Shown here one piece after another: positions 17,759-28,299 of a stretch of 64,000 nt of DNA. The translations under genes were made by a program, and so were the position numbers. The stretch's first letter is position 1. Each line of letters opens with the position of its first letter. The notes below the pieces were generated by a model, which was not told the origin of the DNA, searched no databases, and was given only the letters and a program-made list of their open reading frames with translations. The DNA lies in assembly GCA_031291235.1 (NCBI GenBank), contig JARLJL010000022.1, forward strand, positions 372,001-436,000. The letters are read 5' to 3'. This DNA comes from Sulfuriferula sp. (GTDB lineage Bacteria > Pseudomonadota > Gammaproteobacteria > Burkholderiales > Sulfuriferulaceae).

Positions 17759-18041
17759 TCCATCCCCATCAGCCGTAGCATTAGCCTACCAAAATGGTGA
17801 TGCTGCACCTAAAGTGGTTGCAAAGGGCAAAGGGCTGATTGCCGAAGAAATCATTGCCCGCGCCAAGGCCAGTGGGGTCTTTGTGCATGAATCCAAAGAG
17901 TTGGTGGCATTATTGATGCAAGTCGATCTGGATCAGAATATTCCTCCAGCGTTATATCGGGCCGTGGCCGAGCTGCTTGCCTGGTTATACCGTATTGAAA
18001 ATGGACAAAAATCCACGCTTAACGATTCGTCTCAGCTATAA
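17751..18041 (+). CDS. Free-standing FlhB C-terminal domain protein (FlhX-like)
   Basis: 96 aa. The protein aligns with the cytoplasmic C-terminal part of FlhB/YscU export-gate proteins: NPSPSAVALAYQNGDAAPKVVAKGKG, then IIARAKASGVFVHESKELVALLMQVDLDQNIPP and YRAVAELLAWLYR. In FlhB the self-cleaving motif is NPTH; here the gene begins at that point (residues 3-6, NPSP), so it equals the post-cleavage fragment and cannot self-cleave. It starts within the last codons of the FliK-like gene, so the two are coupled. Known relatives of this layout are called FlhX or FlhB2. Confidence 0.85.
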   Translation: MNNPSPSAVALAYQNGDAAPKVVAKGKGLIAEEIIARAKASGVFVHESKELVALLMQVDLDQNIPPALYRAVAELLAWLYRIENGQKSTLNDSSQL

Positions 18042-18072
18042 TAATCCTACATTTTTGATTAATGATTAGACT

Positions 18073-18822
18073 ATGTCACCTACCCAACCAGAACTTGGTA
18101 CCGAAAACCAGAGTCTTTATCAAGTCCACTCCAGACGCGAAATCCTGAATCTGCTGCAAGGTATCAAGAATCAACGTCAGTTGATTACCATGGTGATTAA
18201 TGGCGGCGCTGAAGTCGTAGTTACCTCCATACTGGATATAGACGATAAAAAAAATCTTGTGTATATAGACTTGGCACCCAGCGTATTAATCAATCAGCGC
18301 ATACTGGAATCCGATGACATAGAATTCGAATCCACACTGGATAAGGTACGCATTTCCTTTTTTGCATCAGGCGTCAACGAATGCACGCAGGACGGGCAGC
18401 AGGCACTTTGCATCGCCGTCCCGCCAGTCATGATACGCCTGCAGCGACGCGAATATTTTCGCGTCAACACGCCGCCAAATCCACCTATTTACTGCAAAAT
18501 ACCATTAGCATCAGGCGTTTATACGACTACTGTTGTCGACATTAGCGGCGGCGGCATCGCTATACTTGATGAAAAACGCGTGCTAGAATCGCAAATTGGC
18601 GAAGAATATCAAAACTGCAAGATCGATTTGGGTGAAAACGGTTTACTTAATGTCACTCTGCAAATTCGCAACACGCAGGATTTCAGTCTGGCAAATGGGG
18701 AAACCAATCGCCGTTTCGGATGCGAATTCGTAAAGATGGTGCCCGGGATGTTAACTATGATACAACGCTATATTATGCAACTGGAACGCGAACGCAACGC
18801 CAAGATGCACGGTATGGTTTGA
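18073..18822 (+). CDS. ycgR: Flagellar brake protein YcgR (PilZ domain)
   Basis: 249 aa. An N-terminal YcgR domain (about 15-115) precedes a PilZ domain with the c-di-GMP binding motifs RREYFR (RxxxR) and DISGGGI (D/NxSxxG). With c-di-GMP bound, YcgR interacts with the flagellar motor and slows swimming. It follows the flagellar genes by 31 bp and fits functionally with the cyclase at 14 kb. Confidence 0.9.
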   Translation: MSPTQPELGTENQSLYQVHSRREILNLLQGIKNQRQLITMVINGGAEVVVTSILDIDDKKNLVYIDLAPSVLINQRILESDDIEFESTLDKVRISFFASGVNECTQDGQQALCIAVPPVMIRLQRREYFRVNTPPNPPIYCKIPLASGVYTTTVVDISGGGIAILDEKRVLESQIGEEYQNCKIDLGENGLLNVTLQIRNTQDFSLANGETNRRFGCEFVKMVPGMLTMIQRYIMQLERERNAKMHGMV

Positions 18823-18868
18823 ATTGATACTCAATACTCGTATCTGACAAACAACCGGATCACATCAT

Positions 18869-20005
18869 TTGTCTGTTAACCGCCCGCTTACCGTTTTACA
18901 AATGCTCCCTGCCCTGCACGCAGGCGGCGTTGAACGCGGCACGCTTGAAATAGCCCGCTATCTGGTACAAAACGGCCACCGTTCACTCGTTATGTCAAAT
19001 GGCGGGCGGATGCTCGCACAGCTGGAATCAGAAGGATCAACTCATATCAATTGGGATATTGGCAAAAAATCCTTATTGACACTACGCCTCATACCCGGTT
19101 TACGGCGTTTCTTGATTGAGCAAAAAATAGACATTCTACATTTGCGTTCGCGCATGCCTGCCTGGATAGGTTATCTTGCCTGGCGAGGCATGGATCCGGC
19201 GACGCGTCCCAGGCTCGTCACCACTGTTCATGGGGCCTACACCGTCAACGCATATAGCGCAGTGATGACCAAGGGCGAGCGCATCATTGCTGTTTCTGAA
19301 ACTATTCGCAAATACATTCTGAACAATTATCCGCAAGTCGATCCAGCTCGCATCCGTCTTATTTATCGAGGGGTCGACCCGCAGGAATTCCCATATGGCT
19401 ATCGACCCGACAAAGCTTGGCTGGACAAATGGCATAACGATTACCCGCAACTGACAAACAAAACCGTTATCACCCTGCCCGGCCGACTCACGCGCTGGAA
19501 GGGACAATTGGACTTTATCCAGCTCATTGCTCGCCTGAAACAGGCCGGACTCAATGTGCATGGCCTGATCGTCGGTGAAGCCGATCTCAAAAAACTGGCA
19601 TTTTTGCATGAATTGCAAACAAAAATCAGCACATTGCATTTGAGTGAAAACATCAGCATGATAGGTCATCGTTCTGATTTAAAAGAGATAATGGCCGTTT
19701 CAGATCTCGTGCTGTCGCTTTCTCAGGATCCCGAAGCGTTTGGACGCACCACACCTGAAGCGTTGAGCCTTGGCATCCCTGTCGCAGGATACGATCACGG
19801 TGGTGTCGGCGAGGTCTTGCGTATACTTTTTCCAGCAGGTCTGGTACCGCCAGGGGATATGGATATGCTGGAAAATACTGTTCGGCACTGCATTACGCAT
19901 CCCGGTAAAGTCATCGAGAATACGACATTTACATTAGCAAACATGCAATCGGGTACATTTGCCGTTTATCAGGAGCTCATGAATGACAAATGTTCTGCCA
20001 CATAA
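18869..20005 (+). CDS. Family 4 glycosyltransferase
   Basis: 378 aa, GT-B fold. The N-terminal domain starts VLQMLPALHAGGVERGTLEIARYL, and the C-terminal donor site has GRLTRWKGQLDF and SQDPEAFGRTTPEALSLGIPVAGYDHGGVGE with the conserved E-x7-E. It starts at TTG (18869); the first ATG, 11 codons on, would cut the conserved N-terminal strand. It probably adds a sugar to lipopolysaccharide core, O-antigen or another surface glycan. It is first in a three-gene plus-strand set with the next two genes. Confidence 0.82.
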   Translation: MSVNRPLTVLQMLPALHAGGVERGTLEIARYLVQNGHRSLVMSNGGRMLAQLESEGSTHINWDIGKKSLLTLRLIPGLRRFLIEQKIDILHLRSRMPAWIGYLAWRGMDPATRPRLVTTVHGAYTVNAYSAVMTKGERIIAVSETIRKYILNNYPQVDPARIRLIYRGVDPQEFPYGYRPDKAWLDKWHNDYPQLTNKTVITLPGRLTRWKGQLDFIQLIARLKQAGLNVHGLIVGEADLKKLAFLHELQTKISTLHLSENISMIGHRSDLKEIMAVSDLVLSLSQDPEAFGRTTPEALSLGIPVAGYDHGGVGEVLRILFPAGLVPPGDMDMLENTVRHCITHPGKVIENTTFTLANMQSGTFAVYQELMNDKCSAT

Positions 20006-20047
20006 GCATATACAGCTCGAAATCGATTGGATGCAAAGGATGCGTGC

Positions 20048-21028
20048 TTGATTAAGGTATTGGTAATAGGCAAATACAACAGCATCGTTCACTGGACGGA
20101 AAACACTGTCGAAGCCTTTAAACAAAGCGGTTGCAAAGTCGACTATTTCGCACTTAATGGCGATACGGCTATCCAGTCGCTTTACTTCAAACTGGCCGGC
20201 AAAATGCGTGGCAGCAAATTGCAGATCGTAACCGACAGCTTGTACAAAAAATTAAACGCGTTCAAACCCGACCTTATCGTATTTGTCATGATAGCCTCCA
20301 ACTGGTTACCGGAAAGCGTATTTCAAATGGCGGCTGAAACCTGCCCCAAGGCAAAAACAGTTGCCTGGGTCGGAGACAAATTCACCCAAGAAGAAGGCGT
20401 CTTTGCCAATCATGTAGACTGGGTATTCTGTACAGACACAGCCTTTATCGACGCAGTACATGAATACAAACTGTCATCACCGGCAAGTTATTTGCCGCTG
20501 GCTGTCGATCCCGCAAAATTTCACCCTATGAACATGACTCGATCCAATGCGATCATTTATGTCGCTAACAATACGGTTGGACGCGGGAAAATGGTCAGCA
20601 CCATAGAAAGACCTGTCACGCTATACGGCAAAGGCTGGTCAAAATTAAAGGATAGTCCGCATATTATCAATGCCTATCGTCTGCCGTATGCAAAACTGCC
20701 GCAAACGTATGCATCGTGCCGAGCTGTGCTTAATGTTAAAAATGAAAAAAATGTTATTAACGGCCTCAGCCAACGCAGCTTCGAACCCTATGGCTGCATG
20801 ACTCCGGTATTGAATGACGACATGCAGGACATCGATTTATGCTTTGAAGCCGGCAAAGAGATTCTGGTATATCATTCCATGGATGAACTGCACGAGTTGT
20901 ATGATCGCCTGGTTGCAGATGCTACTTTTGCCAGCTCAATTGGTCAGGCAGGCTATAAACGTGTCATGGCTGAACATACCTATGCTCATAGAGCACAAAG
21001 CATACTTGCTCAAATCGGGGTTCAATAA
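20048..21028 (+). CDS. CgeB-like glycosyltransferase
   Basis: 326 aa from the TTG at 20048, which has AAGGA 8 nt upstream; a further in-frame TTG at 20027 is less well placed. It opens with a Rossmann strand (IKVLVIGKYNSIVHWTENTVEAF). The C-terminal part has NGLSQRSFEPYGCMTPVLND, the segment typical of CgeB/Glyco_trans_1_2 proteins (SQRxFExxACGxxxL). Probably cytoplasmic and part of the surface-glycan pathway; the sugar is unknown. Confidence 0.7.
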   Translation: MIKVLVIGKYNSIVHWTENTVEAFKQSGCKVDYFALNGDTAIQSLYFKLAGKMRGSKLQIVTDSLYKKLNAFKPDLIVFVMIASNWLPESVFQMAAETCPKAKTVAWVGDKFTQEEGVFANHVDWVFCTDTAFIDAVHEYKLSSPASYLPLAVDPAKFHPMNMTRSNAIIYVANNTVGRGKMVSTIERPVTLYGKGWSKLKDSPHIINAYRLPYAKLPQTYASCRAVLNVKNEKNVINGLSQRSFEPYGCMTPVLNDDMQDIDLCFEAGKEILVYHSMDELHELYDRLVADATFASSIGQAGYKRVMAEHTYAHRAQSILAQIGVQ

Positions 21029-21054
21029 CACCGTTAATAAACCGGGAGAAAATA

Positions 21055-21096
21055 ATGCCAAACCGCATCACATCCATCGAATGGGAAATTTCATGA
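21055..21096 (+). CDS. Possible 13-codon leader peptide before the O-antigen ligase
   Basis: A short frame MPNRITSIEWEIS has a much better SD (GGGAG, 6 nt before the ATG) than the ligase gene itself. Its stop overlaps the ligase start as ATGA at 21093-21096. The arrangement fits translational coupling through a leader peptide. No conservation data are available. Confidence 0.35.
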   Translation: MPNRITSIEWEIS

Positions 21097-22373
21097 ATTA
21101 CTTTGCTTCACGTACAAAATTTGCAAGCTTTGTACAAAATTATGGATGGTGGATAATCGCACTGTTCATTTTTGCCATGCCTTTCGGCAAAGGATTTGAA
21201 GTACCTTTGGCACTCATGTCCATCGGTGGCATGGTCTTGCTGGCAAAGGAAGGAAGCGCACAGCTGAAATCACCCAACATGCGTCGGGCTATCCTGCTAT
21301 TTGCCTGCATCTGGATACCCATACTGACGGCATTGCCCGATGCTGTAGCACTTGAACCTACTGCCAGTACCGCCTTAACCTTCATGCGCTTTCCATTTGC
21401 GGTCCTGTTTGCGATATATGCACTCTCCAATCCGGAAACCAGGCCGAAGCTTTTTACTGCAATTTTTGCAATGTTCAGCATTATCATCGCGGACGGGGTA
21501 TTGCAGGCAATTACAGGCAAAAATATCATGGGTTCTCCCATGATAGTAGATAGACTGACTGGACTGTTTTATCCCAAACTGACCATGGGGCTATGGATTG
21601 CGCCTTTCGGTGCGATTTACTTCGAAAAAGTACGCCAACTGGCAAAAACCGGACGTTACGGCTGGATGTACTGGTTACTCCTTGCCCCTTATACCGCTGT
21701 TGTCCTGCTTTCCGGAAGCAGGGTGTCCTGGGGGATTTACGCAGCAAGCATGGCTGGATTCGCTATTTATCTCTATCTGACCAATCCGCAACAATCTGTC
21801 AAAAAATATCTTGCTATCGTGCTCATACTGGCCGTTCCCATGACCGTCATGTTAGACCACTACGCTCCATTCAAGGAAAAGGTTGAAGCTACAGCCGGGC
21901 TCTTCAGCGGCAACTACGACGAAGCCAATGCAGCAACCAGTATTCGCCTGCCTATCTGGACAGTAGCCATTAAAATGATCAAGGATCATCTGATTAACGG
22001 CGTCGGTCCGCGCGGTTTCCGTTATGCTTATCCGCCTTATGCCGAGAAAGGTGATATTTTCCTTAAAATGAATCCGCATATGGGTCCCAATCACCCGCAT
22101 CAGATATTCCTGGAGGTCATGGTTGAAACTGGTATTATCGGCATCATTGGATATTTCCTGTTTTTTGGCCTGCTCATACGTTTTACCTGGCAAGCCATAC
22201 GCGCGCATAACCATTATGCTGCACCCATAGGCATCGCCGTCATTTCGGCTGTCATGCCTATCAACGCCGGCATAGCATTCTATGCAAGCGTGCTATCAGC
22301 AATGAGTTGGTGGATGCTGGCAGTTTTCTTTGCCGTTCTGGCCATAGACAAAACGAAACCGGCTATCGATTGA
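21093..22373 (+). CDS. O-antigen ligase family membrane protein (Wzy/WaaL-like)
   Basis: 426 aa with about 11 transmembrane helices. A large periplasmic loop follows LLSGSRVSWGIYAAS and carries FSGNYDEANAATSIRLPIWTVAIKMIKDHLINGVGPRGFRYAY, then HPHQIFLEVMVETGIIG, the standard Wzy_C pattern with essential Arg and His. It joins O-antigen or similar glycan to lipid A-core, or polymerises repeat units, at the periplasmic face. The start is set by the ATGA junction at 21093; ATG 21081 is an alternative. It converges with and overlaps the next gene by 11 bp. Confidence 0.82.
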   Translation: MNYFASRTKFASFVQNYGWWIIALFIFAMPFGKGFEVPLALMSIGGMVLLAKEGSAQLKSPNMRRAILLFACIWIPILTALPDAVALEPTASTALTFMRFPFAVLFAIYALSNPETRPKLFTAIFAMFSIIIADGVLQAITGKNIMGSPMIVDRLTGLFYPKLTMGLWIAPFGAIYFEKVRQLAKTGRYGWMYWLLLAPYTAVVLLSGSRVSWGIYAASMAGFAIYLYLTNPQQSVKKYLAIVLILAVPMTVMLDHYAPFKEKVEATAGLFSGNYDEANAATSIRLPIWTVAIKMIKDHLINGVGPRGFRYAYPPYAEKGDIFLKMNPHMGPNHPHQIFLEVMVETGIIGIIGYFLFFGLLIRFTWQAIRAHNHYAAPIGIAVISAVMPINAGIAFYASVLSAMSWWMLAVFFAVLAIDKTKPAID

Positions 22374-23418
22374 GTACCTGACGATAAACAGCCAGCGTAT
22401 CCAACATCTGCTTTTGCGGACTGAATTGCGTATTCGCAGTAATCTTGGCTGCCTGTTGATAACGCCGACGACGATCGGCATCTGTTGCAATGGATAGTAC
22501 GGCATCGACTATGGCGGCACTGTCAGCCGGATGGATAAGCACACCGTTTATTCCCGACTTCAGCATGGCTGGTATCGCTCCGGTCTCCGTACCAATACAG
22601 GCCAGTCCGGTTGCCATCGCTTCCAGAAACGCAATGCAGAACCCTTCCTTGATGCTAGGCTGCAAATAAATATCCGTAGCGGCCAGCAGATCGGCAATAT
22701 CGTTTCGCGATCCCAGCAAAGCCAGATGAGCCGATACCCCCAGCTTCGCAGCCAGTTGCAGCAGCGCTTCCCTATCTTCGCCCTCTCCCGCCAGCACCAG
22801 CCGAATGGCAGGCAACTGCACCAACAATTGCGGCAAGGCTTCTATCGCATATCGCTGACCTTTGGCCGGGACCAGCCGTGCCACGCATAATACGATGAGC
22901 TGATCTTGCCAGCCATGCAGCCGACGCACCTCATCGCGTTTCAGGTTATTGAATGCACGAGTATCGACCGCATTGTGCACGACCGTTGTCATCGCCTCTG
23001 AATATCCCGATCGAATCAGGGAATCGCGTACCATATCCGAGACGCAGATAACATGTCGGCAATGGCGGAACGGTGCATGATTTTTAACGATATTATGTGC
23101 GGTTGCGACGCAGGGTATAGGTCTGCAGACTATTCCAGCCATGGCAGCGGATTTCAACATATGCGCATGAACCAGATCGGGACGAATACGCCTGATTACA
23201 CGACGCAACGACCATAGCGCCAATGGATGCCAGCGTCCGCCCGTATGAATCAGCGCATAATCAATACCGTGACTTTGCAATGCCTGACTTAATGCCCCCT
23301 CCTGCGGTAACGCGACACTCACATCCAGTCCAAATGCACGCTGTTGCAAGCATAAGTCAAGCAAATGCTTTTCTGCACCGCCGACGCCGGTCGAAGCAAT
23401 CAGATGCAAGATTTTCAA
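22363..23418 (-). CDS. Family 4 glycosyltransferase
   Basis: 351 aa. It has the GT4 pattern ILHLIASTGVGGAEKHLLDL at the N-terminus, HMLKSAAMAGIV, VARLVPAKGQRYAIEALP for donor binding and PSIKEGFCIAFLEAMATGLACIGTETGAIP with the E-x7-E pair. The start is TTG with AAGG upstream. The gene faces the family 2 transferase gene across a 63-bp divergent region and presumably belongs to the same surface-glycan pathway. Confidence 0.83.
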   Translation of the reverse strand: MKILHLIASTGVGGAEKHLLDLCLQQRAFGLDVSVALPQEGALSQALQSHGIDYALIHTGGRWHPLALWSLRRVIRRIRPDLVHAHMLKSAAMAGIVCRPIPCVATAHNIVKNHAPFRHCRHVICVSDMVRDSLIRSGYSEAMTTVVHNAVDTRAFNNLKRDEVRRLHGWQDQLIVLCVARLVPAKGQRYAIEALPQLLVQLPAIRLVLAGEGEDREALLQLAAKLGVSAHLALLGSRNDIADLLAATDIYLQPSIKEGFCIAFLEAMATGLACIGTETGAIPAMLKSGINGVLIHPADSAAIVDAVLSIATDADRRRRYQQAAKITANTQFSPQKQMLDTLAVYRQVLNR

Positions 23419-23481
23419 GGGTGCACCTTGCCATGTGGTATAGTTTGGCTCATTTTCGTATTGTATAACACCGCTATTTTC

Positions 23482-24300
23482 ATGGAAAAACTCTCCGCTT
23501 TCGTCACCACCTTGAACAACGCACGCACGCTTGCCAGTTGTCTGGAAAGCGTCAAATGGGCTGATGAAATTGTGCTGCTAGACTCCGGCAGCACCGATGC
23601 AACCCTCGATATCGCCGCACAGTATGGATGCAAAATTTTCCATCATCCATTTCTGGGTTATGGCAAACAAAAGCAGCTGGCACTTACTAAAACGACCTAT
23701 TTATGGGTCTTGCTGCTAGACGCCGACGAAGCGCTGTCACCGGCTTCGCAACAGGAGATTCGCGACTTGCTGCAACGAGGGCCGGATGCCGATGGTTATA
23801 CGATCCCTCGTCAGGAACAAATGTTCTGGCAAATGAACAACCGTTTTGTGCGTCTCAACAAGTTCCTTCGATTGTTCCGCAAGGATAAGGGGCATATCAC
23901 CGATATGCCGGTTCATGCAGCGCCTGAAGTAGCAGGAACGATCAAAAGCCTCGTAGCGCCATTTTATCATTACGGCGAAACCGACATTGACGTAAAAGTC
24001 AGCAAACTCAATGCTTATTCGACCGGGTTGGTAAAAGACAAAGTTGCCAAGGGTACCTATCCCAACCCGTGGATGCTGGTGTTTTATCCGCCATTCTATT
24101 TCTTACGCGCCTATTTTTTCAAGCGCGCCTTTTTAAATGGCTGGGGTGGGTTTATTACTTCTGTTTGCGGTGCGTTTTACGTATTTCTGAAATACGCCAA
24201 GCTATATGAGTACCATCAGCGCAAACGTTACGGCAAATCACTGATGCCGGCCGGTGCGCCGGATAATCCACCTGTTTACGAATCCAATAAACCCTGCTGA
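23482..24300 (+). CDS. Family 2 glycosyltransferase (WaaE/KdtX-like)
   Basis: 272 aa from the ATG at 23482; the upstream 39 in-frame codons overlap the divergent gene. It has LSAFVTTLNNARTLASCLESVKWADEIVLLDSGSTDAT and the metal-binding DADE (LLLDADEALS). A late motif RLNKFLRLFRKD and a C-terminal hydrophobic patch match WaaE-like beta-1,4-glucosyltransferases that act on the LPS inner core. It converges with the heptosyltransferase-like gene, overlapping by 25 bp. Confidence 0.83.
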   Translation: MEKLSAFVTTLNNARTLASCLESVKWADEIVLLDSGSTDATLDIAAQYGCKIFHHPFLGYGKQKQLALTKTTYLWVLLLDADEALSPASQQEIRDLLQRGPDADGYTIPRQEQMFWQMNNRFVRLNKFLRLFRKDKGHITDMPVHAAPEVAGTIKSLVAPFYHYGETDIDVKVSKLNAYSTGLVKDKVAKGTYPNPWMLVFYPPFYFLRAYFFKRAFLNGWGGFITSVCGAFYVFLKYAKLYEYHQRKRYGKSLMPAGAPDNPPVYESNKPC

Positions 24301-25373
24301 GCTTCCTGCGCAGGAATAATCATAACCGGGCCATCCTTATAATTTAACGCGGCAATCACATGTGACGGCTGTATCGCTTTCATGCACGAATGATGCGCAC
24401 AGTCCTGCTTGCAGTAGCAGTTAAGGCAAGGCATGTCGGCTTGGATAGCAACGACATTATCGCCTTGCGGTTTAACTCGGTAAGGATCCGTCGGTCCGCA
24501 AACGACCACCATAGGCCGACTGGACGATGCAGCAAGGTGCGCGGTACCGGTATCGTTGCCTACCTGATACTTGGCGTCGCGTGCTAAGGGTACAATATCC
24601 AGCACTTCCGTTTCACCGCACATATTGACTACGCCATCGCCAACCAGGTCGGCAATACGTCTGCAATCTTCCATTTCATCCTTGCCGCCGATCAAAACCA
24701 CATGATCGACCTCGTCGATTAATAGTTGACGTGCCAATTCGGCATATTTATCTTCGCCCCAGCGCTTCAGATAGCCGGCAGCCTGACATCCGGGATAAAA
24801 AATGGCATAACGCCCAGCTTCCAGTCCGTAACGAGCCTGCAGCTCTCTGGCGTGACGCTGATTGCTATCCGGGATATGCAATACCGGACGCGGCGTATTG
24901 ACGGGTATGCCTGCGGCATTCAATGCCGCCCGCATGCGCTGCACCGGATTAGGGTCGACTGAGACTGTGGGGCCGCTGATGTTATAGGGTCGGCTCGCAT
25001 GATTACCAATCAAATAGCGGGTAACGTTACCCGTCATTTGCAGGAACATCAGCATGAAACGCGAGCGATCATTGGACTGCAAATCGACGATCAAATCATA
25101 ACGTTCGCGCCTGACTTGCTGCATCCATGCCCATATTGCAAACCATTTGCCGCGCTTGGCGCGAATATTTATTTTACTGATATTGGTAAAACGCGGATCG
25201 CCGATAAACAGTTTGTCCCAAGGCGGTAACGTATTCAGGTCGATTCTTGCATGCGGAAAAGCGCGCGCCACATCTTCCATGACGCATGTAGACATGGCGA
25301 TATCCCCTAAAGCGCTCCATTTAATGATGAGTATGCGACGTATGCTGGCGTCGCCCGGCAGATCAAATGACAT
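24276..25373 (-). CDS. Family 9 glycosyltransferase (heptosyltransferase-like)
   Basis: 365 aa. It opens RILIIKWSALGDIAMSTCVMEDVARAFP, typical of ADP-heptose:LPS heptosyltransferases. The C-terminal half has YAIFYPGCQAAGYLKRWGEDKYAELA and VGNDTGTAHLAASSSRPMVVVCGPTDP. A Cys-rich segment CLNCYCKQDCAHHSC near the end matches the usual C-rich loop of family members. It should add heptose to the LPS core. It lies 12 bp after hisG on the same strand and may be read from the murA-hisG transcript. Confidence 0.83.
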   Translation of the reverse strand: MSFDLPGDASIRRILIIKWSALGDIAMSTCVMEDVARAFPHARIDLNTLPPWDKLFIGDPRFTNISKINIRAKRGKWFAIWAWMQQVRRERYDLIVDLQSNDRSRFMLMFLQMTGNVTRYLIGNHASRPYNISGPTVSVDPNPVQRMRAALNAAGIPVNTPRPVLHIPDSNQRHARELQARYGLEAGRYAIFYPGCQAAGYLKRWGEDKYAELARQLLIDEVDHVVLIGGKDEMEDCRRIADLVGDGVVNMCGETEVLDIVPLARDAKYQVGNDTGTAHLAASSSRPMVVVCGPTDPYRVKPQGDNVVAIQADMPCLNCYCKQDCAHHSCMKAIQPSHVIAALNYKDGPVMIIPAQEAQQGLLDS

Positions 25374-25385
25374 GAAAATATACGA

Positions 25386-26027
25386 TCAGTCGGCTTTGAC
25401 CGCACTGGCAAACGTATCCAGCAAAGGCTGTATCTCAGCGCGTTTTAGTTTAAGCGCAGCCTGATTCACCACCAGTCGTGAGCTAATATCCATGACATCG
25501 GCCACTGCAACCAGGCCATTAGCTTTCAAGGTACTGCCGCTACTGACCAAGTCCACAATCACGTCGGCCAGCTTCACCAGCGGCGCCAACTCCATAGAAC
25601 CATATAATTTGATCAGGTCTACATGCACGCCCTTGGCTGCGAAATATTCGCGCGCAGTGATCAAATACTTTGTCGCCACACGCAAGCGCGCCCCTTGACG
25701 CACAGCCTGCTCGTAATCGAATGCCGGATGCGCAGCGACCATCATTTTGCAACGAGCGATTTTCAGATCCAACGGCTGGTACAGGCCTTCGCCGCCATGT
25801 TCGATCAGCACATCCTTACCGGCCACACCAAGATCTGCAGCGCCGTATTGCACGTACGTCGGCACATCCGTAGCGCGAATAATAATCAAACGAACTTCCG
25901 GCATATTGGTACCGATAATCAGTTTGCGTGATTTCTCCGGATCTTCGCGCGGCACGATACCCGCAGCCTCCAATAGCGGAAGCGTTTCCTGGAAAATGCG
26001 GCCTTTCGATAAAGCGATAGTAATCAT
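25386..26027 (-). CDS. hisG: ATP phosphoribosyltransferase, short form
   Basis: 213 aa from the ATG at 26027 (SD GAAGGG); the frame is open to 26063 but that overlaps murA. It contains [40 protein letters not shown] and [14 protein letters not shown], all diagnostic of HisG. It condenses ATP and PRPP in the first step of histidine synthesis. The short form lacks the regulatory domain and normally needs HisZ, not present here. The usual hisD-hisC-hisB neighbours are missing downstream. Confidence 0.95.
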   Translation of the reverse strand: MITIALSKGRIFQETLPLLEAAGIVPREDPEKSRKLIIGTNMPEVRLIIIRATDVPTYVQYGAADLGVAGKDVLIEHGGEGLYQPLDLKIARCKMMVAAHPAFDYEQAVRQGARLRVATKYLITAREYFAAKGVHVDLIKLYGSMELAPLVKLADVIVDLVSSGSTLKANGLVAVADVMDISSRLVVNQAALKLKRAEIQPLLDTFASAVKAD

Positions 26028-26037
26028 ATTTTTCCCT

Positions 26038-27533
<1,496 letters not shown>

Positions 27534-27543
27534 TTTTAATATC

Positions 27544-28299
27544 TCAATGACGCAGCTTGTAGCCACGCTGTAATAAAAGCAAACAAAATACGGATAATGC
27601 CACAAAGCAGGCGAGCACGACTAGCAAGCTTAAACCCGGTGCAACATCACTCGCGCTAAAAAAACCGTAACGAAAACCGTCTATCATGTAAAAAACCGGA
27701 TTAAACCGTGAGACGGCCAGCCAGAACGACGGTAATGAATGTATGGAATAAAATACGCCGGATAAAAATGTCAGCGGCATAATGATGAAATTCTGGAAAG
27801 CCGCGAGCTGATCGAATTTCTCTGCCCAAATTCCGGCAATCACACCCAAAGCACCCAATATACCACTACACAGCACGGCAAACAGCATCAACCATAAAGG
27901 GTGATCGATATTGACCCGAGTAAAAGCCAGTGTCACCAAAAATACGCCCAGACCGACCACTATTCCGCGCGCAATGGCGGCAAGCAGATAGGCTGCAAAA
28001 AACTCCAGATAGGATAATGGCGGCAACAACACAAAAATGATATTGCCGGTAATCTTGGATTGGATAAGACTGGATGAACTATTGGCAAACGCATTCTGCA
28101 ACATCGACATCATGACCAAACCCGGCACCAGGAATGCCGTATAACTCACCCCGGCATATACCTGAACGTGTTCAGCCAGCACATGAGAAAAAATCAGCAA
28201 ATACAGCAATGCGGTAATAACAGGCGCCAATACTGTCTGGAACGATACTTTCCAGAAACGCAGCAATTCCTTATATAGCAGCGTATAGAAGCCGGTCAT
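27544..28299 (-). CDS. ABC-2 type transporter permease (YadH-like)
   Basis: 251 aa with six hydrophobic helices and no large soluble domain, matching the YadH/NodJ type (YTLLYKELLRFWKVSFQTVLAPVITALLY at the start, FLVPGLVMMSMLQNAF in the middle). It forms a pair with the ATPase gene just upstream, overlapping by 4 bp (ATGA). Substrate unknown; this pair is commonly found between mla genes and ibaG in betaproteobacteria. Confidence 0.88.
   Translation of the reverse strand: MTGFYTLLYKELLRFWKVSFQTVLAPVITALLYLLIFSHVLAEHVQVYAGVSYTAFLVPGLVMMSMLQNAFANSSSSLIQSKITGNIIFVLLPPLSYLEFFAAYLLAAIARGIVVGLGVFLVTLAFTRVNIDHPLWLMLFAVLCSGILGALGVIAGIWAEKFDQLAAFQNFIIMPLTFLSGVFYSIHSLPSFWLAVSRFNPVFYMIDGFRYGFFSASDVAPGLSLLVVLACFVALSVFCLLLLQRGYKLRH

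Noticed and set aside
20814-21092. Long N-terminal extension of the O-antigen ligase
   Set aside because: It lies within the upstream transferase gene in another frame and is not membrane-like.
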